Origin: Coenobita brevimanus
Taxonomy: Eukaryota > Arthropoda > Malacostraca > Decapoda > Coenobitidae
Direction: 5' to 3'
NCBI GenBank assembly: GCA_032717465.1
Contig: CM064671.1
Location: 60,031,859 to 60,095,858, forward strand
DNA: 64,000 nt
Shown here in pieces: positions 22,201 through 28,821 of the stretch. The stretch's first letter is position 1, and every line of letters begins with the position of its first letter. A program made the translations under genes and the position numbers. The notes under the pieces are model-generated. The model did no database searches, was not told the origin of the DNA, and saw only the letters and a list, made by a program, of their open reading frames with translations.

Positions 22201-22995
22201 GAAGCTTGAGAATGATGAGTAATTTATCTTTGGATCTTACTGTAGTAAATGGGAAAAAACAGTGATAATATATACCTTTGGGAATGTTGAACACGGTTTT
22301 GGATGTGTAGTCATTCCAGTGGCCTGTTATTTGCACACGTGAATCTCCACGGCGGCAGTGCAGACACTTACGGTACACCAGTACATCCTGGCTCAGTGCT
22401 GTTCTAAGTAAAAACGAAAACTTATAACAAGCCAGCCTTAGTGTGTTGAAAAATTGTCTGAAGTACTTCAGATAAAATAATGACTTCACGCAATGCCAAC
22501 CAGATGTGACAGATGTCAGGTAGGTAGGTCTGTTAGGATTGATTTTAAGAAAATGCATATTTATTTGCACGTGCTTTTGGTCCCTTCCTTTCCATGGTAT
22601 TGAGATGAACTGTCACGGAGATTCTGTAACAATTGGCAAGTGCACTAGTTAACATTAACATAAAGTTAAGTAAGATATTGTTACAAGAGTAAAACCTCCA
22701 TAAAGTGTGGGTTAAGCTATTATCTGACTGTACGTCATAATTTTTCCCTGCCATTTTATGCATAAGACATACAGTAAGCCATAAATTGCAAAAAAATAAC
22801 ATACCTGGTTTAGGACTGTTTCGGAGAGGAAAGGAAGGGTATGGTTCATAAAATGGGAGGTGTATTGCGAGGTATATGGCGTGGATGGTGTTGCGGAGGC
22901 TTGGGTGGAGCAGGACGGCCTCCACTCCTGCCCTCCCACCCACCACCACCACCCGCATCTCAGGCAGCTTCCACAAACCACTACGCTCCACCAGC
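2908..22995 (-). CDS. Ionotropic receptor (IR/iGluR superfamily), partial multi-exon gene
   Basis: A ligand-gated cation channel subunit of the plasma membrane, of the variant glutamate-receptor type that arthropods use mainly in chemosensation. Seven exons in order on the minus strand: 22995-22805, 22398-22276, 21859-21685, 18184-18032, 7746-7661, 7210-7026, 3175-2908. All six junctions keep frame, with GT-AG introns, which strongly supports one gene. Domains in order: extracellular N-terminal segment; S1 half of the ligand lobe, with GMVGQLQR and TPGRLKV (the Arg position that in iGluRs holds the ligand carboxylate); RPFSGEVW leading into M1; pore loop; M3 (SLIAHLTV in place of the iGluR SYTANLAAFLT block); start of S2. 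The rest of S2, M4 and the stop codon lie left of the window or were lost. The first coding exon was not found. Introns of about 10.3, 3.8 and 3.5 kb are filled with transposons. The ligand cannot be told; it could be a divergent kainate/delta-like receptor by annotation name. Confidence 0.85.
3696..4250 (+). CDS. piggyBac-type transposase N-terminus only
   Basis: The frame opens MSRKGLSEKDYMKHLF and continues into an acidic, Ser/Glu-rich stretch, closely paralleling the start of the larger transposase at 30,112 (MARKGLSEDEIQSAL, then acidic). About the first 65 residues look genuine; after that the frame runs through Thr-rich low-complexity sequence and the (CA)n tract, where it reads His-Thr repeats. 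There is no DDD catalytic core and no Cys-rich C-terminal domain. It may be a relic of internal deletion, or an N-terminal fragment that could be spliced to something else; the first is simpler. Confidence 0.55.
4062..4143. repeat. (CA)n microsatellite
   Basis: About 80 bases of CA repeat, slightly interrupted at its right end, inside the 1.9-kb TTAA element. Confidence 0.95.
5310..5895. repeat. Diverged tandem repeat, about 4 units of 120-150 bp
   Basis: Four imperfect units each contain a TGACCTTTGACC-like segment, then CCTTTATACTGTACCACT-like sequence, then TTGGTCGAAATCCGTT and TTCAGGAGATAT. Spacing is about 120-150 bp. Units are strongly diverged from one another, and only the core motifs align by eye. 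It lies in a receptor intron, just left of a SINE. Confidence 0.65.
5971..6318 (+). mobile_element. tRNA-derived SINE, copy 1
   Basis: A tRNA-like head with a B box (GGTTCCAATCC, 6,014-6,024) is followed by a unique body of about 270 bp and an A-rich tail (about 6,297-6,318). The body is shared with the copy at 14,212-14,562 (for example GTGGCCTGCAGTCCTA and GACATGTCG, and the end GAGTYGGACACA), which defines it as a family. The A box is poorer here than in copy 2. Confidence 0.8.
6319..7025. other. Receptor intron, no recognised feature
   Basis: AT-rich intronic sequence between the SINE and the pore exon. I see no repeat or frame I can name. Confidence 0.5.
7026..7210 (-). CDS. Ionotropic receptor exon: M1 helix and pore loop
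   Basis: Acceptor CTCTTAG at 7,211-7,217 and donor GTAATG from 7,025. With the preceding exon it reads RPFSGEVWLSLLVGVVAW, the junction of S1 with M1. It then gives a re-entrant pore region (FSTALMYGWGALLERPP) and ends GASGQ in phase 0. The Trp-rich M1 and PFSGEVW motif are the clearest family signatures in the gene. Confidence 0.9.
7661..7746 (-). CDS. Ionotropic receptor exon: end of S1
   Basis: An 86-base exon: acceptor TTCCTCAG at 7,747 and 7,748, donor GTGAGT from 7,660. It encodes AYAADVLVITSLKPPLLP and on to LLRPFSG. It joins in phase to the exon at 18,032 and to the pore exon at 7,210. The PP-x-L-x-x-H-x-x-L-x-RPFSG pattern is what precedes M1 in ionotropic receptors. Confidence 0.85.
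7970..8088 (+). mobile_element. Short SINE with RTE-A ends, truncated copy
   Basis: GAGGGTTAATGCCCCTCCCC corresponds to the 5' end of the RTE-A LINE. A few bases later GGCCACCCC and GGCGTCTGG correspond to the RTE-A 3' tail, ending in GATA-type repeats. The same short module occurs at 23,598-23,727 (opposite strand) and, with a 5S rRNA head, at 26,033-26,218. Confidence 0.65.
8290..11110 (-). mobile_element. Jockey/CR1-like LINE, 5'-truncated
   Basis: A non-LTR retrotransposon with endonuclease then reverse transcriptase and no RNase H. Frames in order on the minus strand: endonuclease C-terminal half (10,959-10,442, with ILGDFNIHN and LGSSDHNLI); RT fingers (10,117-9,527, with APGPDGFPP and FRPIAVTSS); RT palm (9,444-8,821, with GVPQGSVLAPTLF and the SYADD catalytic box); C-terminal tail (8,654-8,362, with SLWNSLP and FKSNCYRYF). 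A-rich sequence marks the 3' end near 8,290. The N-terminal endonuclease is missing, so it is 5'-truncated, and frameshifts and stops break it. Related pieces lie at 17,057-17,525 and 52,985-54,037. It sits in the 10.3-kb receptor intron. Confidence 0.88.
8821..9444 (-). pseudogene. Jockey-like reverse transcriptase palm/thumb fragment
   Basis: The longest intact piece of the LINE above, about 207 residues. GVPQGSVLAPTLFLIHINDL is RT motif B/4 and SYADDSTLH is the catalytic YxDD box with both Asp present. The thumb follows (ILGISLNSALSWTSHV). Upstream and downstream parts are in other frames, so no full enzyme is encoded. Confidence 0.85.
11138..11225 (+). mobile_element. tRNA-like SINE head, relic
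   Basis: GGCTTCGTGGTAGCATACTC resembles a tRNA D-arm/A box and GTTTAGGCTTAAAGC resembles a weak T-arm/B box about 35 bases later. This is probably a decayed SINE head; no defined tail was found. Confidence 0.35.
11430..15110 (-). mobile_element. RTE-type LINE family B (RTE-B), near full length but broken
   Basis: Endonuclease-RT element without RNase H. Minus-strand pieces: endonuclease N-terminus (15,106-14,876: GSMNVSGC, LALSETKMKG); middle (14,762-14,436: GDLNARMGN); then, beyond an inserted SINE, SDHYLVEGNLR (14,092-13,676); linker (13,688-13,137); RT fingers (13,120-12,755: CGFRRGRGCVDQVF); palm (12,754-12,404: LRQGCVMLPWL and [11 protein letters not shown]); thumb (12,425-12,189); C-terminal LRWFGHMERM (12,100-11,843). 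At least six frame breaks. The linker near 13,390 contains a TTAA-like site that matches, unoccupied, the place where the piggyBac element sits in another RTE-B copy (29,855). The 5' UTR probably extends to about 15,360. Confidence 0.85.
14212..14562 (+). mobile_element. tRNA-derived SINE, copy 2, inserted in RTE-B
   Basis: The head has A box TAGCTCAATCGG (14,219-14,230) and B box GGTTCAAATCC (14,262-14,272), spaced as in a tRNA gene. The roughly 270-bp body is shared with the copy at 5,971, and the tail is A-rich, becoming AAAT repeats. It splits the endonuclease of the RTE-B LINE; LINE sequence resumes on both sides, so the insertion is later than the LINE. Confidence 0.88.
15278..15358. 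repeat. Two adjacent short palindromes
   Basis: The first has exact 13-base arms around a 5-base loop: TAGTCTCCACCTA (15,278-15,290) and its complement (15,296-15,308). The second, at 15,330-15,358, is an imperfect version of the same hairpin. A third half-site (AGTCTCCATCTACTG) lies at about 15,100. Probably part of the RTE-B 5' region. Confidence 0.75.
15709..16522. mobile_element. Fold-back element from the 3' end of a mariner/Tc-like transposon
   Basis: Two inverted arms of 353 bp each (15,711-16,063 and 16,168-16,520) flank a 104-bp spacer. Ends begin GGGTGTTTCA and are bordered by TA, the mariner-type target site. The right arm on the plus strand encodes the C-terminus of a DD34D-type transposase (PQDFFLWGFLK, then LDGGHLEHIF and stop); the left arm encodes the same part on the minus strand. 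Neither arm has a complete catalytic domain. The spacer still codes in frame for a little more of the right-arm protein (HRMVPTFTES). Arms differ by only a few bases, so the inversion is recent or homogenised. Confidence 0.85.
16524..16592. repeat. (TA)n-(CA)n microsatellite
   Basis: About 50 bases of TA followed by a short CA run, immediately right of the fold-back element. Confidence 0.95.
17057..17525 (+). mobile_element. Jockey/CR1-like LINE 3' fragment
   Basis: The plus strand matches the 3' end of the LINE at 8,290: a GCGTGAGTCxN-free thumb region, then the C-terminal WN/LP region (ATRASGSAH, ELASPKLFP in shifted frames) and a terminal A run. Severely 5'-truncated, about 470 bp, and frameshifted. 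Confidence 0.75.
17595..17702. repeat. (TA)n-(GA)n-(TAGA)n compound microsatellite
   Basis: TA repeats, then about 40 bases of GA, then TAGA/GATA units. It directly abuts an RTE-A 3' tail and probably grew from that tail. Confidence 0.93.
17703..17770 (-). mobile_element. RTE-A 3' tail fragment
   Basis: The reverse complement contains GACATGGAGGCGATTTTT, GGCTACCCCTTTCC and GCGTCTGGATATC, aligning to the last ~60 bp of the RTE-A LINEs at 54,050 and 59,710. The (TATC)n tail follows in the expected place. Confidence 0.6.
18032..18184 (-). CDS. Ionotropic receptor exon: S1 core
   Basis: Acceptor CTAACCCACAG at 18,185 and donor GTCAGG from 18,031. It encodes PDLHAEPNGKFG, then FNGMVGQLQRQETDFS and PTPGRLKVINYLR. 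GMVGQL-x-R-x-E-x-D is the S1 signature in ionotropic receptors, and the Arg in TPGR is at the ligand-carboxylate position. Phases fit both neighbours (1 base in, 2 bases out). Confidence 0.88.
18185..19097. other. Receptor intron, no recognised feature
   Basis: No coding match or named repeat. A short run of G lies near 19,012. Confidence 0.45.
19098..19262. repeat. (TAA)n microsatellite
   Basis: About 165 bases of TAA/AAT repeat with a few GGAA interruptions on the left and a switch to TTA at the right end. Confidence 0.95.
19263..20509. other. Receptor intron, no recognised feature
   Basis: AT-rich sequence without a frame or repeat I can name, ending in a T run next to the MITE. Confidence 0.45.
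20510..21286 (-). mobile_element. TTAA-flanked piggyBac-type MITE, copy 2
   Basis: The same family as 1,921-2,658 in inverse orientation, about 777 bp, again exactly bounded by TTAA (20,510-20,513 and 21,283-21,286). The CCCACCG-type end, the CTCACTCGCT-type G/C-rich block and the repeated TTACAAGAAA motifs are shared. No transposase frame. It lies in the 3.5-kb receptor intron. Confidence 0.82.
21287..21684. other. Receptor intron next to the S1 exon
   Basis: No feature seen apart from the exon boundary. Confidence 0.4.
21685..21859 (-). CDS. Ionotropic receptor exon: start of S1
   Basis: Acceptor TACTTCCAG at 21,860 and donor GTAGGT from 21,684. It encodes ADVWNLMGRRLRAVMVSNFP, the entry into the ligand-binding lobe, and continues to WRLITEFSKRLNF. 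The pattern W-x-L-x-GRRLR-x-x-x-V-x-x-FPY is characteristic. The exon enters needing one preceding base and leaves with two, matching its neighbours. Confidence 0.87.
22276..22398 (-). CDS. Ionotropic receptor exon: extracellular Cys pair segment
   Basis: Donor GTATAT from 22,275. It encodes LVYRKCLHCRRG and then GHWNDYTSKTVFNIPK; the CLHC pair and following W resemble the segment just before S1 in arthropod receptors. Two acceptors are possible: TTAG giving a start at 22,403, or AACAG giving 22,398. Only 22,398 keeps frame with the upstream exon as I model it. Confidence 0.75.
22805..22995 (-). CDS. Ionotropic receptor exon: N-terminal extracellular region
   Basis: Acceptor TCATTTAG at 22,996 and donor GTATGT from 22,804. 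It encodes LWKLPEMRVVVVGGRAGVEA followed by LLHPSLRNTIHAIYL, a beta-strand/helix unit like that in the N-terminal domains of crustacean receptors. An upstream exon carrying the start and signal peptide is required (two bases are needed to complete the first codon) but was not identified. Confidence 0.72.
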
Positions 22996-23203
22996 CTAAA
23001 TGAAAGAGCAAAGGGAATCTCTGTCTGGAAATAATGTGTGTATGGGGACACTACTATTTCTGGGTGAATAATGGGAAACCGTAATTGCAATAAACACAAG
23101 TATCGCGAACGTATTGCTCCACTAAAATCTGATGCGTGGGCCAACCATTGATATCTATGGGCAACTCCGTGATTGATATTTTTGCACATATCCCAACTTT
23201 TAT

Positions 23204-23252
<49 letters not shown>

Positions 23253-23597
23253 AATTGTCAAAAACGTTATGATCTGAATTCGACCATTCTTGGTGGAGGG
23301 ACAGAAGGTCAGAGAGTGTGCTGACATATTAATTTCGAGAACAATACATCAAAGCTTAAAATCACATGGCAAGGTTATATACATAATTTTTACTTCGTTT
23401 GGACCAGAGTTATTGGAAAGGTTCAGGGTAATGTAAGAATGGAGGGATATGATTTCTATAACAACATGTCAAAGATCAAGATCACATGGAAATTTCGGTT
23501 TGTACTGTCCTCTTGAGACTCCAGCTTACAGATTTCTGATATAATTTAGATCAATGATTGTGGAAGGGATTAGGATAATGCATAAGGTGACCAGACT
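22996..23597. other. Receptor 5' intron or upstream region
   Basis: Contains a (TG)n tract at about 23,207-23,248 and otherwise nothing I can name. Confidence 0.45.
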
Positions 23598-23727
23598 TCT
23601 ATCTATCAATTGCCAGACGCCATAATCCCGAAAGGGGTGGCCATTTGACTTTGAGTTATTTGTTTTACGGGGAGGGGCACTAACCCTCCACCAACCCACT
23701 TGCTGACACGTAGGGAGCACGTATGGT
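23598..23727 (-). mobile_element. Short SINE with RTE-A ends, copy on minus strand
   Basis: Reverse complement: GTTGGTGGAGGGTTAGTGCC (RTE-A 5' sequence), then GGCCACCCC, GGGATTATGGCGTCTGGCAA (RTE-A 3' tail) and a GATA-type end. No clear 5S head remains, so it is 5'-truncated relative to 26,033-26,218. Confidence 0.7.
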
Positions 23728-23828
23728 TTGATTATATTGTTACAACCCAGCTTTGTAAATGGTTTCTTGGCTTACAGGAGACCATTTGGCTTGGCACTCA
23801 ATGTAAAGCAACCTGTAAAGGAAAGAAT

Positions 23829-23840
23829 ATATATATAGAT

Positions 23841-23871
<31 letters not shown>

Positions 23872-23916
23872 TAGATATAGATATAAATAAATATAGATAG
23901 ACAGATAGATAGAGAT

Positions 23917-23984
<68 letters not shown>
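23829..23984. repeat. (TAGA)n-(CA)n-(TA)n compound microsatellite
   Basis: TATAGATA units, then about 18 bases of CA, then about 48 bases of TA. Confidence 0.93.
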
Positions 23985-23986
<2 letters not shown>

Positions 23987-24538
23987 CTGCACCTCAGGGC
24001 TGCTCATCAAACACTAACGTCTCACACGAATTCCGAACACACCGTACGGTATGGTGACTGGGCCGACCAAAGTTACCAGTCAGTATTACACACTTTATAT
24101 TAACAACTCGGTATTTCATTTGGTTTGGATTATGCTTAATTTTACTAATTCAGTATAATTTCATAAAAGAAGCCCGTGTTATATCTAATGTAACTGTAAT
24201 TTTCTAAAAGCGAAACATTTAAGGTAATTAATAAACAGGACATTTAAGTCACAATTATTAGAGTGGGACAGACGTAAAAAAAGCGGGACTGTCCCGCCTG
24301 AAAGCGGGACTCTTAGTCACATTAATGATGCAAGGACGACGGGATCCAAACTTAGCAACAATCCGTCGAACATCAGGGCTCATCGCGAGGTCACCTGGCA
24401 TGTTTTTTTTTTTTTTTTCGAACTGAACGAAAGTTTGTGGAAAGGATGAGAGTCGGTTAGGAATGTGGTAGGCCAATTCTGTGAACAAGCAGTTGAAAGT
24501 CAAGCTCACAGGCCAGATTGCTTCTGCAAATGAATATA
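23985..24538. other. No recognised feature
   Basis: A stretch with a repeated GCGGGACT motif near 24,283-24,312 and a T run at about 24,403-24,418. Nothing else seen. Confidence 0.4.
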
Positions 24539-25312
24539 TTAATCTGCCCTGTCCCGACCTATTTCCCACCACTGACTCCTCCCAGCCCCGACCAATTTTG
24601 GAAAAAAAATTTTTTTGGCTCAAACCTCTGCTTTTGGTGAGAAACATCGAAAATTCATAGAGAAATCGCTCACCTGAGGTTTAAAAAACTCGATACAGGT
24701 ACCAGTACCCCTTACCTTACTGGTTTTTCTATCAGGCTGGCTCCAAAGAATATGAGTTCTATGGGAGGGTAACTATTCCACACCACTCATAAACTGTATT
24801 TATTTATATATTTGGTACGAATTTATATGTAGTATGAGAGTATATTGGTTTTCACATAGTAATATAGGCAATATAAGTATTGTTTCACCAAACACATCAA
24901 CATACTGGACTTTTTTTGGCGACATTACCTGATCACCATTTCTGACTGTTTCTTCCTCTAATGCTACATAAACTTTGTCCTCCATATTGTCATCGATTGG
25001 GGAATCACTCTGGCCTTAAATTTCGTTCCATGGCACGACATGTCTTTACTGGCCAGGTCACTGGTAACAGGTGAATTGTCAAGTCAATGGCGTGCGGGGG
25101 GGGGGGGAGGTCATGCGGGGTAAGGCATTGTCCCTGCCTGGCATCTTGTAGAGGAAGGTGTTCCGTGTTTACATACCAAAAATCACACGCGAAAATTGAA
25201 AATTGTGCAAAATAGGGACCTTGCAATTGATTTGCATTTCTATACATAAACGGGACTGACAGTGACAAAACGTGTGGACGTATATATACATCAACGGGAC
25301 GCAGTGGGTTAA
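24539..25312 (-). mobile_element. Internally deleted piggyBac-like element (774 bp)
   Basis: Bounded by TTAA at 24,539-24,542 and 25,309-25,312. Both ends match those of the 3.9-kb element at 29,855: read on the minus strand the 5' end is CCCACTGCGTCCCGTTGATG against CCCACGGCGTCCCGTCGACG, and the plus-strand left end TCTGCCCTGTCCCGACC against CCCGCCCCGTCCCGACC. Inside, a minus-strand frame (about 24,985-24,880) has DDNMEDKVYV, EEETV and MSPKK, aligning to the N-terminus of the larger transposase (DDDVEDRDYV, EEETT, PSPRK). The rest of the transposase is deleted. Confidence 0.82.
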
Positions 25313-25754
25313 TGGAGGCAGGCCACAGTTATCATAGCATCTAGTCTGGTGGGGCTTGTGAATGGAAGTTTTTGGCTTCAGGAAATACCACCCCATCCAC
25401 AACACAGCTCCATGACGCAACTCCAAACTAAGCGGCCATAGCCTATTTTCAAGAGTCAAATGTTTATTGTGCTCGTGCGAAATATGTGACCATAATACTA
25501 TCCCTTCATACATTAAAAGAAAATAATAATAATAACTAGAGGCTCTCCACCATACCTTGCCAGTTTCACTTAATTCTAAGACTCTACCAACTTCCCATAC
25601 CAATTTTGCCAAATTAATAGTCATTTAGCAATAATGTCATATGACAGTTCAGCACTGAAAGTGCTTGAGACCTGGCAATCTTCAGTCAAACAAAGCAGGC
25701 AACAGTACATAACGGAATATTGGAAACAGAACAGCACACACACACACACACACA

Positions 25755-25808
<54 letters not shown>

Positions 25809-26032
25809 ATATATGTGTGTGTGTGTGTGTGTGTGTGTAATGACAGAGGTGAAATGGTACTAAATTTTGGAGAAATGTATAACATGAGAACAATGAACAC
25901 ATTCGTCCACAAAAGAACAGGGAGAAAATGGGCCTGGAGAAGTCCATAAGGAGAAACACAGAATGAAATCGACTTCATTATAGCACATAAAAATAACACG
26001 ATCATCAATGTCACAATTATCAACCCATTAAA
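25313..26032. other. No recognised feature besides a microsatellite
   Basis: Holds the CA/TA/TG tract at 25,735-25,838. Minus-strand frames here are short and unassigned. Confidence 0.4.
25735..25838. repeat. (CA)n-(TA)n-(TG)n microsatellite
   Basis: About 58 bases of CA, about 20 of TA and 25 of TG; CA and TG halves are self-complementary and could fold into a hairpin. Confidence 0.95.
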
Positions 26033-26218
26033 TAAGCAACGTTGGGTCTGGTTAGTACTTGGATGGGTGACCGCCTGGGAACACCAGATGCTGTTGGCAT
26101 CCCTATGTGTCAAGTGGGGTTGGTGGAGGATTAGTGCCCCTCCCTGTAAAACAATTAACTCTAAGCCCTTGGCCACCCCGCCTGGGATACATGGCATCTG
26201 GCAAAGAATGAATGAAAT
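26033..26218 (+). mobile_element. 5S rRNA-headed SINE with RTE-A-derived body and tail
   Basis: Positions 26,033-26,099 match the 3' half of a 5S rRNA gene: TAAGCAACGTTGGGTCTGG, GTTAGTACTTGGATGGGTGA, CCGCCTGGGAACACC and TGCTGTTGGC. This includes the region of the RNA polymerase III internal promoter (A box, intermediate element, C box). It is fused to GGTTGGTGGAGGATTAGTGC (RTE-A 5' end) and then GGCCACCCC and GGCATCTGGC (RTE-A 3' tail), ending in GAAT repeats. A 5S-headed (SINE3-type) SINE that borrows an RTE tail. The 5S part lacks the first ~45 bases. Confidence 0.85.
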
Positions 26219-26589
26219 ATAGGAAGTGACCAGTGAATGTTGGGTTGCACAGCCAGATTCAGTTTTTGAAATGAGAGGAAGATGATTAAAAAAGATTTGG
26301 TCAGTAAATGTAAGATAAAAGAACACTTCATTTCACTTAGAAATAACGAACAAATTTCAGGTTTAAGTTATGCTGTGTGCGACATTGATGGGTTAACTGA
26401 TACAAAAGTGCTAAGAGTATCACCGGGGTAGTAGCGAAAGCTAATACAACCAAAGCCAACAAGTATTGAAAAATGACCCTCGGGCTCATGATAGGAAGAA
26501 AGGCTATCAAAATAACTACAAAGAAAGATGAAATAGAAAGAGTGGAATGAAATAAGCTTATCAACACGAGGCAAAGGGAAGAAAAGTGA

Positions 26590-28305
26590 GAGAAATATGA
26601 ATCAGCTCAGAGACCATCAAAAAAGGAAAAAAAATCTGAAACAAATCCAAAGTTTAATGGCACTCGGAAACCAACAAATTATGTCAATGAAAGACAAACG
26701 GTGAATTCATGAAATGCATAGATAGGGTGGTGAAGAGAGTTCAAAATTTTTAAAAACTGTATGCATCAAAGATTACAGTGCCAACAGCTAACTTTTCATT
26801 TCACACAGATGAAATGCCTGAGGTAACACCAGACGAAGTAAATGTTTTTCTTAAAAATATGAATAGAGTGAAGGCCCCAGGAGAAAATGGAATAGTAGCA
26901 GATTTACTGTTGGATGCAGAAGCAGTAACACAAAAAATGCTCGCCCACTTATTTTTTCAGAGTATAAAAAAGAGGAAAACATTCGCAAATCATGGTGCAA
27001 CGCAGTAGTTCTTTTGCGTTACAAAAAAGGTGACTCAGTAGATCTTAATAACTTTCGACCCATTAGCTTATTAACAGTTATTTACAAACTCTTCACCAAA
27101 GTCCTAACGAACAGAATAACAACAAATCTGGAAGAAAACCAACCTCGTGAGCAGGCAGGATTACGAAGTGGATATTCTACTAGTGATCATCGACACACAA
27201 TGAATCAGGGAATTGAGGAAACTACCGGATATTATAATAAAACGCTGTACCTAGATTTTGTTGATTACGAAAAAGCATTAGACTCGTGGAACACATAGCA
27301 ATTTTAAATTCACTGGGGGAACAATGAATAAATGAGAACACTGCAAAAACTGCTCAAAATCATATATGAAGAGGGAACTGCTGCAGTTCAGTTACATAAA
27401 GACTTGGAAAAAAATAAGAATGAGAAGGGCATACAATTTCACCAAAGTTATTTACAGTATGCCTAGAAAGTATTTTCAGAAAGCTTGAATGGGAAGACAA
27501 AAGGGTAAATATAGATGGAGAAAATCTAAACCATTCAAGATATATTGCAGATAAACTGTCCTACGCTCACAAGCAGCAAAGACATTACAAGAAATGTTCA
27601 ATGACCTCAACAGAGAAAGGCTCAAAGTAGGGCTAAAGATGAACCCGTGTAAAACTAAAGTTTAATCAGAGTACACCAAAGAGCGTCATCAGAATAAAAG
27701 AAGAAATTCTTGAAGAATTCAAGGAGCACAATTACTTGGGACAAATAATAAAACTGGCGAAAGACCATGATATCGAAATAAAATGGTGCATTACATTTGA
27801 ATGGAAAGCGGTCGGTTAACACAGAGGCATCATGAGAAGTACCTTGCCAATATGTATCAAAAGAAAAATATATTCTCAATATATAATCCCAGCTATGGCG
27901 TACAGTTGTGAGACCTGAACACTGAAAATATTGATGGAATATCAACTAATTCGTGCTCAATTAGCAATGGAAATTTCAGTGTTGGGTACGGTGTATATGA
28001 TTAAGAGAATGGAAAAGATCAACTTGGGTAAGAGAACAGACGGAAGTCAAAGGCATTATAAAAGTGATAAAAGAACAGAAGTGGAAATGGGCAAGTCATG
28101 CAGCAAGAACAAGGGATATCCGATGGAGCAAGAGTTTAATTGACTGGACTCCTAGAGACTTAAAGCCTACCAGAAAAATACCAGACAGGAGGTTGAGAGA
28201 TGAGATGGAGAAGTTTGCAGGCTAAACATGGCAGAGACTGGGAAGTCAAGGTATTCACAGAAAAGGTAAGGAGGTACCTTTGTTCAGCAGTGGAGTTGCA
28301 ATAGT
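26590..28305 (+). mobile_element. RTE/BovB-like LINE, 5'-truncated and decayed
   Basis: Plus-strand pieces of a reverse transcriptase: KAPGENGIVADLL (about 26,870), KKGDSVDLNNFRPISLLTVI (27,017 on), REQAGLRSGYSTSDH, LDFVDYEKALDS (27,290), then a frame-broken palm and thumb and a C-terminal segment (DWTPRDLKPTRKIPDRRL near 28,150). Divergent from RTE-A/B/C in this window, it resembles the BovB-like group with STxDH and FIDYEKAFDS motifs. Many stops. It ends at the (TA)n tract at 28,311. Confidence 0.8.
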
Positions 28306-28306
28306 T

Positions 28307-28310
<4 letters not shown>

Positions 28311-28386
<76 letters not shown>
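28311..28386. repeat. (TA)n microsatellite
   Basis: About 76 bases of TA between a LINE 3' end and a SINE-like head. Confidence 0.97.
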
Positions 28387-28389
<3 letters not shown>

Positions 28390-28770
28390 GCCTCTGTGGT
28401 ACAGTGGTAAAGTGTGCATTTTCGTACACTGAAGAACGAGAGTTCACTCCCTGCCGGGGTAATAAACTTTGAGAGCGTTCTTCAGGCCACGTACTGCATT
28501 GGCGGACAAAAGGGGTGCTGTGGTTGAACCAGTGCCGCATACTATAAAGTATGCTTGCACCCAGTCGGCTTGCGTGAGCCAATTACACTTTGTTCACAGA
28601 ACAAAGCCACTCCAAAACTACAATTACATTTGCAAAAACTTCTCACCCTACATACAATATATACTAAACAGCCTAAGCCACTTGGTAGAGATACATTGGC
28701 TGTATCGTCGCCACTTCGGTCGGGATAGGCCGGTCCTGCAGTGGACACACAAACGGCTGATGAGATGAGA
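28387..28770 (+). mobile_element. Probable tRNA-derived SINE, distinct family
   Basis: The head reads GCCTCTGTGGTACAGTGGTA (A-box-like) and GAGTTCACTCCC (B-box-like) about 35 bases later, the spacing of a tRNA. A unique body of about 300 bp follows up to a (TA)n tract. Only one copy is in the window, so the family cannot be confirmed here. Confidence 0.5.
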
Positions 28771-28772
28771 TG

Positions 28773-28773
<1 letters not shown>

Positions 28774-28819
<46 letters not shown>
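28774..28819. repeat. (TA)n microsatellite
   Basis: About 46 bases of TA at the 5' truncation point of the RTE-B fragment. Confidence 0.97.

Positions 28820-28821
<2 letters not shown>

Noticed and set aside
25548..25640. Possible first exon of the ionotropic receptor on the minus strand (frame starting MTINLAKLVWEV with a GTATGG donor)
   Set aside because: No signal peptide, no family motif and no way to confirm joining to 22,995.
26033..26099. Functional 5S rRNA gene
   Set aside because: Only the 3' half of 5S is present and it is fused to LINE-derived sequence, so it is a SINE head.
25634..26326. Frames with HTHT or CVCVC runs around 25.7-25.9 kb
   Set aside because: Translation of CA/TG and TA microsatellites.
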